A DNA stretch of 15,986 nt, from positions 1 through 15,986 of the forward strand of contig SKHV01000271.1 of assembly GCA_007116765.1 (NCBI GenBank), written 5' to 3'. Of the stretch, positions 1-7,712 are shown piece after piece. The notes under the pieces are model-generated. The model was not told the DNA's origin. It saw nothing but the letters and a program-made list of their open reading frames with translations, and did not search any database. Position 1 is the first letter of the stretch; each line of letters opens with the position of its first letter. Made by a program: the position numbers and the translations under genes. The stretch is from Prolixibacteraceae bacterium. Its GTDB lineage: Bacteria; Bacteroidota; Bacteroidia; Bacteroidales; Prolixibacteraceae.

Positions 1-554
1 AGATGCGCAAAGTAAGCTATTCCTCCCAAGTCCTGAATCAATTGAAATGTAGAATCTTCGTTGTCGGTTCCTTGCGATAATGGGTTAAAAAGGCTCACTA
101 TATGGTGTGGTGCCGAAATTTCGCAACCCTGTATCGATACCATGTTTAAAGCTAAGGGGTCGCGGTCCTGGTAAGGTTCGTTGGCCATTTGCCCATAGGT
201 TTTGTTATCTTCCGTAGGGTTTTCGATATCTTTTATTATTTCGTATATGTCAGCCAATTGTGTCCAGGGGTAAACTGTGTTTATATGCTCGCTTGGCACA
301 TCGTAATCGTGGCCTGCCAAAGCAAGTATCTGGTAACCTTCGGCATGGTACCTGTCAATGGTTTGGTGCGGGTCGTATTCCTCGTCGCCCAAGCCGGGGT
401 GGGTGTGGAATTCCGCATCGTAATGGCCTATCAGTTCCCAGTTTAAATCCTGATAGGGCGACCAAAATGTGCGTTTTTCTTTTGGAGAGCAAGAGAAAAA
501 GATTGTAAAAGAGAGGATTAAAGCTGTAGCTAAATATTTTTTGGATAATAACAT
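1..554 (-). CDS. PHP-domain lipoprotein, putative metal-dependent phosphoesterase (C-terminus cut by window edge)
   Basis: A reading frame runs from ATG at 554 to the left edge with no stop (184 codons, incomplete at the C-terminus). Residues 1-22 form a lipoprotein signal: positive start, hydrophobic core, then FFSC with Cys22 as the probable lipidation site, so the mature protein should sit on the outer or inner membrane facing the periplasm or surface. The rest matches the PHP superfamily: EFHTH at 48-52 (motif I), LALAGHD at 77-83 (motif II, usually TDH), GCEIS at 143-147 (motif III glutamate), and GGIAYFAH at 177-184, which normally continues as HP. These His, Asp and Glu residues bind the metal ions of PHP phosphoesterases. 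It follows the TonB receptor on the same strand after 87 bp, so a role in cleaving the receptor's substrate, perhaps removing phosphate, is inferred. The substrate is unknown. Confidence 0.85.
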   Translation of the reverse strand, partial: MLLSKKYLATALILSFTIFFSCSPKEKRTFWSPYQDLNWELIGHYDAEFHTHPGLGDEEYDPHQTIDRYHAEGYQILALAGHDYDVPSEHINTVYPWTQLADIYEIIKDIENPTEDNKTYGQMANEPYQDRDPLALNMVSIQGCEISAPHHIVSLFNPLSQGTDNEDSTFQLIQDLGGIAYFAH

Positions 555-590
555 GAGTATAAATTTTTATAGTTAAGTATTAAATACAAT

Positions 591-612
591 CCCGGCAGAA
601 TGAACTGCCGGG
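591..612 (-). terminator. Stem-loop between TonB receptor and PHP lipoprotein genes (weak terminator or mRNA-stabilising hairpin)
   Basis: CCCGGCAG and CTGCCGGG form a perfect 8-bp GC-rich stem with a 6-base loop, extended by one A-T pair. It begins about 30 bases downstream of the receptor stop codon in the minus direction. The following minus-strand sequence (ATTGTATTT) is only moderately U-rich, so this may be a partial terminator or a 3'-end protecting hairpin that lowers expression of the PHP gene relative to the receptor, rather than a full stop. Confidence 0.45.
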
Positions 613-641
613 AATTGAACCATAATCCTAAATGATTTGAA

Positions 642-3479
642 CTAAAGCGAATATCTTATACCGATGTTGCTCCACCACGAATGGAACGAATTCCTGTAGG
701 GATAAATCGGGTCATAAAAGTAGTGTTGGTGCGATTGATTGGTGAGGTTGTTGAAATTAGCAAAAACCCTAAGATTTGGAGTAATTTGCTGAGTAAGCGT
801 AAGGTCAAGCTGACCACTGTGCATCAAATACCTATCGAGGAATACATCGCTAACCTGGCTAATTGAGGGGGCGCTTGACGAGCCGCCAACACTATGCAAC
901 CAGGTGTCCCTGTATGAATAAGAAATTTGTCCTGAAAACCCTTTGCGGTCGTACGATAAAGCGATGTTATAAATGTTGGGTGCCTGTTTGGGCAAACGTA
1001 TGCGGCGTTCTTCCGGTACAATGATTTTTGCCTCAGAATATATGTGGCTGTAATTTGCATAAATACCCAAGCCGCTCAATACACCGGGCAAAAAGGTCAA
1101 TTGTTGCTGCCACGCCAGCTCTATGCCGTATATGTAAGCACTTTCGCCGTTTTCAGGCCTTTGCAGGCGATAACCATCGTTGTTGCCTCCCGATATTATT
1201 GTTGATTCGTTGTAAATAAACCTATCAAGGTTTTTATAGAACACACCGGCTGAAAGAATACCAACATTGCTTAGGAAGTGTTCAAACATAAGGTCGATGT
1301 TCGTCGATGTTGAAGGCTGCAAGTCGGGATTCCCTTGTGTTATCGTTTCGTTGTCGTTGTTCACTAACTCGTAAGGAACAAGGTACTCAAAATCGGGGCG
1401 CGCAATTGAATTGGTATAAGCAAACCGGAAGTTTGTCAATGGCCTGAGTTGGTATTTCACGTTAATCATCGGGAAAAAGTTAATGTAGTCTTGGTCATTG
1501 GCCTTAACCGCTTGTGTTGCTTGGTATTTTCCCTCATCGTTAAAAATTACACGGAACCCATCGTAGTTGTTCAATACCTGCTCCATGCGCACACCGGCAT
1601 TTATATGGAATCTGCCAAAAGTATTATCGGTAAGTGCATAGGCTGCAATGATTTGCTCATTGGCAGTATAGTTGTTCGGGTCTGATCTTTCGCGGAACCT
1701 GTCCTCGTCCAGTTCAAAATCGTTTATATTGTCGTTAAAGAATTTCTTCCCTTTTTCCCAGTCAATTGAACCTCCTAAGGTATAACGGTCGCCAATCATA
1801 CTGCGGTCATTATCTTGGGCAAACATGGCCATGGTAAGGTTTTGGTCTCCATTATACTTGGTCCAGCGCCATTGCGACATTTCGCGTTGTTTGGTTTTTG
1901 TCCAAAATTTACCGCCGGCTTTAATATGCGATTTGTTCCCCAAATTATAAGGTATCTCAATATTGAATGTTGCAAAAAGGTCGTTGTCTTTTACATCGTC
2001 CCTACGGCGCTCGTAGTAACGGAAAGCCATTTTATCGTAAGCATTGGGATTGAAGTCGTTGGCAAATTCAATCATGCCAAATTCCCGGTCTGAAATGTCA
2101 ATGCGGTAATCGGGTTTATCGGAATGACGGAATGCAAAATACTCCCTAAGTGGGATATTGAAACTTCCGAAAGAATAACCAATGTTGTAATCGATGGTTG
2201 AAATACCCAAATCGTGCTTACCACCAGCATTTAACGAATAGAGGTTGGTTATGCGGTTGTATTCGCGAATCACCTTTTCGTACCTGGCACCGGTTACCAA
2301 ATCGGCCGATTGGTATTTGCCGTTACTTATTCCATGGCGTGCATCGTTTCGAATTTCATATTCGTCGTAATTGTTGAAATTACCCATGAAATATACCGAT
2401 GACCTTGTATTGAAGTGGTATTCAAGCTGACCGGTTACACCCATTCTTTGGCGTTCGGTTTCATACAACGATGGGCGCAAGCCCGCCAAAACATCTTGGT
2501 TTCCGCTTCCAAAATCACCAACACCCCAGTCGTGGCGTATGTCTTCTGTAGCGCGATTGTCTTTTTGGAAATTGGTGCTAATCACCCAGTCTAATTTATC
2601 ATTTCTTTGTCCATAGGTTGCAGAGCCAATCCACTGTGGGCGCCCCGACATATTATTGTAACCCGATCCTAAGGTAACATTGAAAATTTTCTCGTCGCCA
2701 ACTGGGCGGCGTGTTACCAGGTTAATTGAACCGCTTAATGCATCGGCATCGTTTTCGGGTGTTATTGTTTTGCTCACTTCAATGGATGAAACCATATCGG
2801 TATTTATAATTGCTGTATTGGTAGCCCTATCAGTAGCATCGGTCGATGCAACTCGCTGGTTGTTAATGGTTACTGTATGGAAACTGGCCGGTAAACCACG
2901 TATCATAATTCTTGCAGATTCGCCGCGTAAGGGTTCTGTGCTTATACCTGGGATACGCTTAACAGCTTCGGTTACGTTGTTGTCGGGGAAGCGCTCAATT
3001 TGCTGCGAAGAAACAATGTTCTTAACATTCTCGGCTTCTTTTTGAAGGTTAAATGCCCTCGATTGCCCGCGCATTACTTTTGTGATAACAACTTCGCCCA
3101 TTGTCTGGAATTGTTCAGTAAGTTCGGCATCCATATTCACAATTTCACCTTTCGATATCTCTACTTCAACCTCTCTAGTTCCATATCCAAGATACGAGAT
3201 AATAAGGGTGTGCTTTCCTTCTGGAATGTTCCTGAGCCTGAACGTTCCGTTCATGTCAGTTGAAGTGCCGATATAAGACCCCTTGAGATAGACTGTGGCA
3301 CCGGCTAAGCGTTGTCCGGTTCCAAGTTCTGAAATTTGTCCTGTTAGCTGATTTTCTAAATCCAACTCCGATGTTTCAGGGTTCGTAACCGGATTGGAAT
3401 TTGCCGATGTAGGCACATAGAGTAAAAGTGTTGCGATCGAGATCGCGATAATCAATAAATTCTTGTAAAAATTTTTCAT
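642..3479 (-). CDS. TonB-dependent outer-membrane receptor, Xanthomonas/Caulobacter-type (TIGR01782-like)
   Basis: This 945-aa protein is an outer-membrane beta-barrel for TonB/ExbBD-driven import. Residues 1-27 are a signal peptide. Residues about 44-118 form a carboxypeptidase-regulatory-like beta-sandwich, the N-terminal extension common in Bacteroidota receptors. The segment GEVVITK near 128-134 is in the usual TonB-box area. The plug domain spans about 140-262 and includes RAFNLQKEAENVKNIVSS and RFPDNNVTEAVKRIPGIS, typical of the Xanth-Caul receptor subclass, then the IRGLP motif. The barrel fills about 265-945 and ends in GIRYSL rather than in an aromatic residue. Length is normal. No SusD-like gene is adjacent on either visible side, so it is not a standard SusCD pair. 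A PHP-domain lipoprotein follows on the same strand and a two-component system is divergent, pointing to a regulated nutrient-uptake function. The ligand cannot be told from the sequence. Confidence 0.93.
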   Translation of the reverse strand: MKNFYKNLLIIAISIATLLLYVPTSANSNPVTNPETSELDLENQLTGQISELGTGQRLAGATVYLKGSYIGTSTDMNGTFRLRNIPEGKHTLIISYLGYGTREVEVEISKGEIVNMDAELTEQFQTMGEVVITKVMRGQSRAFNLQKEAENVKNIVSSQQIERFPDNNVTEAVKRIPGISTEPLRGESARIMIRGLPASFHTVTINNQRVASTDATDRATNTAIINTDMVSSIEVSKTITPENDADALSGSINLVTRRPVGDEKIFNVTLGSGYNNMSGRPQWIGSATYGQRNDKLDWVISTNFQKDNRATEDIRHDWGVGDFGSGNQDVLAGLRPSLYETERQRMGVTGQLEYHFNTRSSVYFMGNFNNYDEYEIRNDARHGISNGKYQSADLVTGARYEKVIREYNRITNLYSLNAGGKHDLGISTIDYNIGYSFGSFNIPLREYFAFRHSDKPDYRIDISDREFGMIEFANDFNPNAYDKMAFRYYERRRDDVKDNDLFATFNIEIPYNLGNKSHIKAGGKFWTKTKQREMSQWRWTKYNGDQNLTMAMFAQDNDRSMIGDRYTLGGSIDWEKGKKFFNDNINDFELDEDRFRERSDPNNYTANEQIIAAYALTDNTFGRFHINAGVRMEQVLNNYDGFRVIFNDEGKYQATQAVKANDQDYINFFPMINVKYQLRPLTNFRFAYTNSIARPDFEYLVPYELVNNDNETITQGNPDLQPSTSTNIDLMFEHFLSNVGILSAGVFYKNLDRFIYNESTIISGGNNDGYRLQRPENGESAYIYGIELAWQQQLTFLPGVLSGLGIYANYSHIYSEAKIIVPEERRIRLPKQAPNIYNIALSYDRKGFSGQISYSYRDTWLHSVGGSSSAPSISQVSDVFLDRYLMHSGQLDLTLTQQITPNLRVFANFNNLTNQSHQHYFYDPIYPYRNSFHSWWSNIGIRYSL

Positions 3480-3520
3480 AGTGAATCAAATTATTAGTAA
3501 AGAACCAAGTTTAAAAATTC

Positions 3521-3559
3521 ACTACAAGATTAGCTTGAAGCGCTTGAAAAGCATGTAGT
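3521..3559. promoter_or_regulatory. Nested inverted repeat upstream of the TonB receptor
   Basis: ACTACA (3521-3526) and TGTAGT (3554-3559) are exact inverted arms. Inside them GCTT and AAGC pair again, and the centre contains the 8-bp palindrome AAGCGCTT with a repeated CTTGAA. The element lies 42-80 bases upstream of the receptor start, so it could be an operator or a leader-RNA stem-loop. It is seen in the sequence; the function is inferred. Confidence 0.35.
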
Positions 3560-3576
3560 AAAAATGCCTGAAAATT

Positions 3577-3595
3577 TATAGTACAAGATACTATA
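3577..3595. promoter_or_regulatory. Candidate operator palindrome TATAGTA-N5-TACTATA
   Basis: Two perfect 7-bp inverted arms are separated by CAAGA, giving a 19-bp dyad of the size bound by NarL/FixJ-type dimers. It lies between the divergent receptor and response-regulator genes. The octamer TACAAGAT at its centre (3582-3589) occurs again at 3523-3530, in the other inverted repeat, exactly 59 bases away. No convincing Bacteroidota -7/-33 promoter was found for either gene here. The binding role is inferred. Confidence 0.4.
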
Positions 3596-3725
3596 CCGGT
3601 TTAAGAAATTGTTAAGTCGCTTTTATTCCGTGTTTTAGCTTGTTTTCTTAATCGAGATGCAATAATCATTTCACATTACCTTAATAGTGTCCGCTTTAAT
3701 TATTGATTACTTTACGTGAAAAAAT

Positions 3726-4364
3726 ATGAAGCGCATAATTATTGCTGACGACCACGCTGTTGTGCGTACCGGACTACAATTAATACTAGAAGAAACCGAT
3801 GAAATGGAAGTTTGTGGAGAAGCTTCTAACGGTGAAGAATTGTTGAACAATTTAATAAACAATAATTACGACCTTCTTATATTGGATGCATCGATGCCGG
3901 GCAAAGATGGCATCGATTTGTTGAGGGATGTGAAAAAGATAAGTCCATGTATGCCTGTTGTTATATTTACGATGAACAATGATAACCATTATGCAATTCG
4001 CATGATAAAGGCTGGAGCCTCAGCTTTTATAAATAAGGAAACCAAAACAGAATATATTATAATAGCCTTGCGAAGAGTGTTAAGCGGCAAACATTACTTT
4101 TCTCCAGAACAATCGGAGTTGCTTGCCGAAATTGTTAGTGAACCCCATAAATTTGAGCAACTCCCGCACGAACAACTTACCGACAGGGAATTTCAAATAA
4201 TGTTCCTGCTTGCTACAGGCTTAAAGAATGGGGAAATTGCCGAGAAATTGAAAATCAGCAAAAACACCATTGCCAACCACCGTGCTGCTCTTCTCCGAAA
4301 AATGAACATGGAAAGTAATTCTGATTTGACACGGTATGCTATTAGGCAAGGTATAATTGAATAA
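3726..4364 (+). CDS. NarL/FixJ-family two-component response regulator
   Basis: This 212-aa protein is a DNA-binding response regulator. The N-terminal receiver domain (about 2-120) keeps the full active site: acidic pair Asp8-Asp9, phospho-acceptor Asp54 in LILDASMPG, Thr82 and Lys104. A linker leads to a LuxR-type helix-turn-helix (about 149-208) with LTDREFQIMFLLATGLKN and the recognition-helix segment SKNTIANHRAALLRKM. The length is normal. The sensor kinase starts 2 bp after its stop codon, so they are surely co-transcribed and probably translationally coupled; the kinase is the expected phosphate donor. The divergent receptor gene and the intervening palindromes make the receptor/PHP operon the likeliest target, with autoregulation possible. 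The ATG at 3726 starts directly at the receiver domain. Confidence 0.95.
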   Translation: MKRIIIADDHAVVRTGLQLILEETDEMEVCGEASNGEELLNNLINNNYDLLILDASMPGKDGIDLLRDVKKISPCMPVVIFTMNNDNHYAIRMIKAGASAFINKETKTEYIIIALRRVLSGKHYFSPEQSELLAEIVSEPHKFEQLPHEQLTDREFQIMFLLATGLKNGEIAEKLKISKNTIANHRAALLRKMNMESNSDLTRYAIRQGIIE

Positions 4365-4366
4365 AT

Positions 4367-6574
4367 ATGAAAGTTATTGTATTACTTGCAGTTTCGATAT
4401 TTCTTATTGGCTCTTGCACAAAACAGCATGATGGGACAAACGATTTATTGTCGACCAGTTATTATTTAGAATTAGCCGATTCGTTAATTGGGGTAGACCC
4501 GACTGAAGCTTTCATTTTATTGGATAATATGCTGAATGATTCAGAAAGTATTGATGAAGAAACTCACGTGAGGGCTATGCTTGCCAAAGGGGAACTTTTG
4601 TATATGCTTGGTAATAACGATGAAGCATTACTACTTTTTTATAAAGCAAATAATACTGCCGAAAAATTAGGGAATATGCAACTACAGCTAAAGGGCATGC
4701 ATGCTTATGCAACTATAATATATATGCGGGGAGATTATAACGAGGCTTTGCAAATATTTACTGAAGTTCAACAATTATCGGCAAAACACAATTTTACCAG
4801 AGAAAACATAGAAGCTACTTATTTCATTGGCAAGTACTACCACACAACCGGAAATTTTGAGCGTTCGATGAATTTTTACTTAAAATCGTTGAAAATGATT
4901 CCCGAGGATGAGATATCGCCTTTAAAAGTCAATATAGTATTAAGTATTGGTAAATGCTATTTAAACGCGGGCGATACGAATACCGCTTTAAAAAATTACC
5001 AGTATGCATACCGTATTGCCTCCGAAAGCGGGAATATGGTATCACTGGCCAATGCTTGTAACCACTTGGGGTCGATATATAATATATTGGGACAAATCGA
5101 ATTATCGGTTTCGTACCACAAGCAGGCAATGCAAATGAGGGAAAGCTTGGCATACCCTTCGGATATGGCCAAATCGTACAACAACCTTGGTCGGACTTAC
5201 TTAAAAGCTGGTAAAACCGACAGTGCTCTTGTGTATTTTAAAAAATCGCTCGAAACAAGCATGTTGTCAGAATATAAAAAAGGAACAGTAAAAGCATTGA
5301 CCAATTTAGCAAGGGCCGAAGATAACCTTAACTATGCCCGTTTGTATGCCGAAGCTCTCGAAATTGCTGAAAAAGCAGGCTATAATGCCGGAATAGCCAA
5401 TGCTCGTTTGCATTTAGGTAATGTATTGTTAGAAAGCGGTAATTATTCCGAAGCCATTGAGAATTTTTTTATAAGCCTCGATAAAGCAGAGAATTCACGC
5501 TTAAGTGAAACAATCCCGGAAATTCTTTACGGTATTTACGAATGCTATTTGGCTTTAAACGATACGGCTAACGCTTTGTTACACCTTCAAAAATATTCAA
5601 CCCTCGAGAAAGAGTGGTTAATTGAAAAAAGCCAAAGACAATTGGCCGAAATGTTTGTTTTATTTGAGGCAGAAGAAATTGAGCGCAACAACCAGATACT
5701 AAAAGCCGACAATGCTTTAAAGGAAATTGAAATTAAACGTAAGCAACAACAAATAATAATATCGGTTGGAGCATTGGCAATACTGATGTTGGTATCGCTT
5801 TTTACTTATTGGCGTTTTGCGCATAAAAGAAAAGCCCATAAAGAACTGCTACATTTAAACCGCCAATTGGGGATTGCCATTCGCGATAAAGATAAATTAA
5901 TGAGCATTATTGCACACGAGCTGAGGAACCCTTTGTATTGGTTTCAAAACCTTACCCGCACCCTTTCGGTCCGATATCGTGAAATGCCCCCCGAAAAAAT
6001 AGAAAAAAGCCTTATTGCTTTAGATGAATCGGCACGCAATGCTTTTCATTTAATGGATAACCTGCTGTATTGGTCGCGTTCGAAGTTAAACCGCATTAGC
6101 CCTAAAAAAGAAAAGATTAAGCTGTATAACCTTGCAGTACAGTGCACCCAGCTTTTTTCTTCGGTTATCGAACAGAAAAGCATTCATTTCGATATAGGTA
6201 TTCCACCCGAAATAGAAGCATTTACCGATCCTAAGCTTATGGCATGTGTTATAAGGAATTTAGTAAGTAATTCGATTAAATACACCCCAGTCAATGGGAG
6301 CATAAATATATCATTAACAAGGGATAATGGCAGTATTGAAGTATGTGTGAGCGATACAGGGTGCGGTATTGACGAATCGGTAATGGATTCGATATTAGAA
6401 CAAGAGAATTCAGGTTCGACCCTTGGGCTTATGAAAGAAGAAGGCTCGGGGATAGGCCTTATGCTATGTAAGGATTTTACAGAGATGTGTGGAGGTCAAT
6501 TTAAGTTGGATAAGGAATACAAGAAGGGTACACGTTTTGTTTTTACCGTATCGAGTGGGTATAGTATAAATTAA
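4367..6574 (+). CDS. TPR-repeat sensor histidine kinase with lipoprotein-type signal
   Basis: This 735-aa protein is the membrane sensor partner of the preceding regulator. Residues 1-17 are a hydrophobic signal ending in LIGSC, a fair lipobox with Cys17, so the N-terminus may be lipid-anchored. Residues about 65-410 are helical tetratricopeptide repeats, for example around 107-140, 185-220, 226-260 and 267-300, placed in the periplasm as a ligand- or protein-binding sensor. A coiled-coil stretch (about 415-460) leads to one transmembrane helix (about 462-484). The cytoplasmic part has the HisKA dimerisation domain with His517 in IIAHELRNP, then a HATPase domain with the N-box NLVSNSIKY (631-639, Asn635), G1 box DTGCGI (663-668) and G2 box GSGIGL (693-698). 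All catalytic motifs are present. This architecture is frequent in Bacteroidota. The signal sensed is unknown; the divergent receptor/PHP operon suggests a nutrient-related cue. Confidence 0.93.
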   Translation: MKVIVLLAVSIFLIGSCTKQHDGTNDLLSTSYYLELADSLIGVDPTEAFILLDNMLNDSESIDEETHVRAMLAKGELLYMLGNNDEALLLFYKANNTAEKLGNMQLQLKGMHAYATIIYMRGDYNEALQIFTEVQQLSAKHNFTRENIEATYFIGKYYHTTGNFERSMNFYLKSLKMIPEDEISPLKVNIVLSIGKCYLNAGDTNTALKNYQYAYRIASESGNMVSLANACNHLGSIYNILGQIELSVSYHKQAMQMRESLAYPSDMAKSYNNLGRTYLKAGKTDSALVYFKKSLETSMLSEYKKGTVKALTNLARAEDNLNYARLYAEALEIAEKAGYNAGIANARLHLGNVLLESGNYSEAIENFFISLDKAENSRLSETIPEILYGIYECYLALNDTANALLHLQKYSTLEKEWLIEKSQRQLAEMFVLFEAEEIERNNQILKADNALKEIEIKRKQQQIIISVGALAILMLVSLFTYWRFAHKRKAHKELLHLNRQLGIAIRDKDKLMSIIAHELRNPLYWFQNLTRTLSVRYREMPPEKIEKSLIALDESARNAFHLMDNLLYWSRSKLNRISPKKEKIKLYNLAVQCTQLFSSVIEQKSIHFDIGIPPEIEAFTDPKLMACVIRNLVSNSIKYTPVNGSINISLTRDNGSIEVCVSDTGCGIDESVMDSILEQENSGSTLGLMKEEGSGIGLMLCKDFTEMCGGQFKLDKEYKKGTRFVFTVSSGYSIN

Positions 6575-6603
6575 TTGGTCGATTTTACCTGCAATAATTC
6601 ACT

Positions 6604-6630
6604 AAACAAAAAACCCGGCTTATAACCGGG
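6604..6630 (-). terminator. Intrinsic terminator of aroC, overlapping its stop codon
   Basis: CCCGG (6614-6618) and CCGGG (6626-6630) form a stem with two further T-A pairs across one mismatch. On the minus strand the stem is followed by TTTTTT and a T-rich tract (6604-6613). The aroC stop codon (6620-6622) lies inside the loop region. The histidine kinase converges on the other strand, 30 bp away, and may share this site, but the plus-strand T-tract is poor. Confidence 0.8.
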
Positions 6631-7693
6631 ATAGTTTGCTTTGTAAATAGTGGTCGGCTAGTACCAGCGCGGCCATGCTCTCCACAATGGGCACTGCACG
6701 GGGCAGCACGCAGGGGTCGTGCCGGCCTTTGGGGTTTATGGTTGTTGCTTTTAGTTCTTTGTCAATTGTATTTTGTTCTTTCAACAAGGTGGCAATGGGT
6801 TTAAAAGCAACTTTCATATAAATATCCTGACCATTAGAAATACCGCCTTGTATTCCCCCCGAATGGTTGGTAAGGGTTTTCACCTTGCCGTTTTCGGTCA
6901 CAAATATATCGTTGTGTTCGCTTCCGCTAAGCTTGGTGCCTTCGAAACCCGAGCCGTATTCAAAACCTTTAACGGCATTTATTCCCAGCATGGCAAAGCC
7001 CAAATCGGCATGTAGCTTATTGAAAACGGGCGATCCCCAGCCTACTGGTACTCCCTGTACCACACAGGCAATGGTTCCGCCAACGGTATCGTGATTGCGA
7101 CCGGCTTCTTCAATGCGGGCAATCATTTTTTCGGCAGTAGCAGGGTGGGGGCATCTCACAATGCTGTTCTCGGCTGTTGATAAATCCAAGTCGGTATATG
7201 GCTTTTCAAGTTCAATAGTGCCCACGCTGTGTACATAGGCTTGCACCGATATATTCATTTCATTCAAAAGAAGTTTGGCAACAGCACCACCCACTACACG
7301 GGCAATGGTTTCGCGTGCCGATGAGCGTCCACCGCCACGATGATCTCTTACGCCATATTTTTCGGCATAGGTATAATCGGCATGCGAAGGCCTATAAACA
7401 TCTTTCAAGTTATTATAATCGTTCGAATGCTGGTCTTTATTCTTAATGAAGAAGCCTATGGGCGTTCCTGTAGTAAAACCTTCAAAAATACCGGAATAGA
7501 ACTGGACTGTATCCGATTCGTTTCGTTGAGTGGTAATTTTTGATTGTCCCGGTTTGCGGCGATTCAATTCCGATTGTATAAAATCAAAATCAATTGCCAA
7601 GCCGGCAGGACAACCATCAATAATACCACCAATACCGGCACCATGCGATTCTCCAAATGTAGTTAACTTGAATAGTTGACCGAAAGAGTTCAT
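6620..7693 (-). CDS. aroC: Chorismate synthase
   Basis: This 357-aa cytoplasmic enzyme carries out the last shikimate-pathway step: loss of phosphate from 5-enolpyruvylshikimate-3-phosphate to give chorismate, using reduced FMN as cofactor. The three family signatures are all intact: GESHG at 14-18, RDHRGGGRSSARET at 116-129 preceded by RPSHAD at 101-106, and GRHDPCVLPRAVP at 333-345. The conserved substrate- and flavin-binding Arg and His residues in these motifs are present. Length is normal and the ATG at 7693 gives the family's usual start (SFGQLFKLTTFGESHG). It begins 19 bp after the slyD stop, so both are probably one operon driven from the slyD promoter. No other aromatic-pathway gene is in the window. 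Confidence 0.98.
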   Translation of the reverse strand: MNSFGQLFKLTTFGESHGAGIGGIIDGCPAGLAIDFDFIQSELNRRKPGQSKITTQRNESDTVQFYSGIFEGFTTGTPIGFFIKNKDQHSNDYNNLKDVYRPSHADYTYAEKYGVRDHRGGGRSSARETIARVVGGAVAKLLLNEMNISVQAYVHSVGTIELEKPYTDLDLSTAENSIVRCPHPATAEKMIARIEEAGRNHDTVGGTIACVVQGVPVGWGSPVFNKLHADLGFAMLGINAVKGFEYGSGFEGTKLSGSEHNDIFVTENGKVKTLTNHSGGIQGGISNGQDIYMKVAFKPIATLLKEQNTIDKELKATTINPKGRHDPCVLPRAVPIVESMAALVLADHYLQSKLSRL

Positions 7694-7712
7694 TATTTTA
7701 TTTCATAAATGT

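Noticed and set aside
189..508. Plus-strand open frames of 82-85 residues
   Set aside because: They lie opposite the PHP-lipoprotein frame, which has clear family motifs; the translations show no recognisable domain.
3480..3725. Bacteroidota-type promoters for the receptor and the response regulator
   Set aside because: Near matches to the -7 box exist (for example TAATCTTG on the minus strand), but none has a TTG/TTTG at the right spacing.
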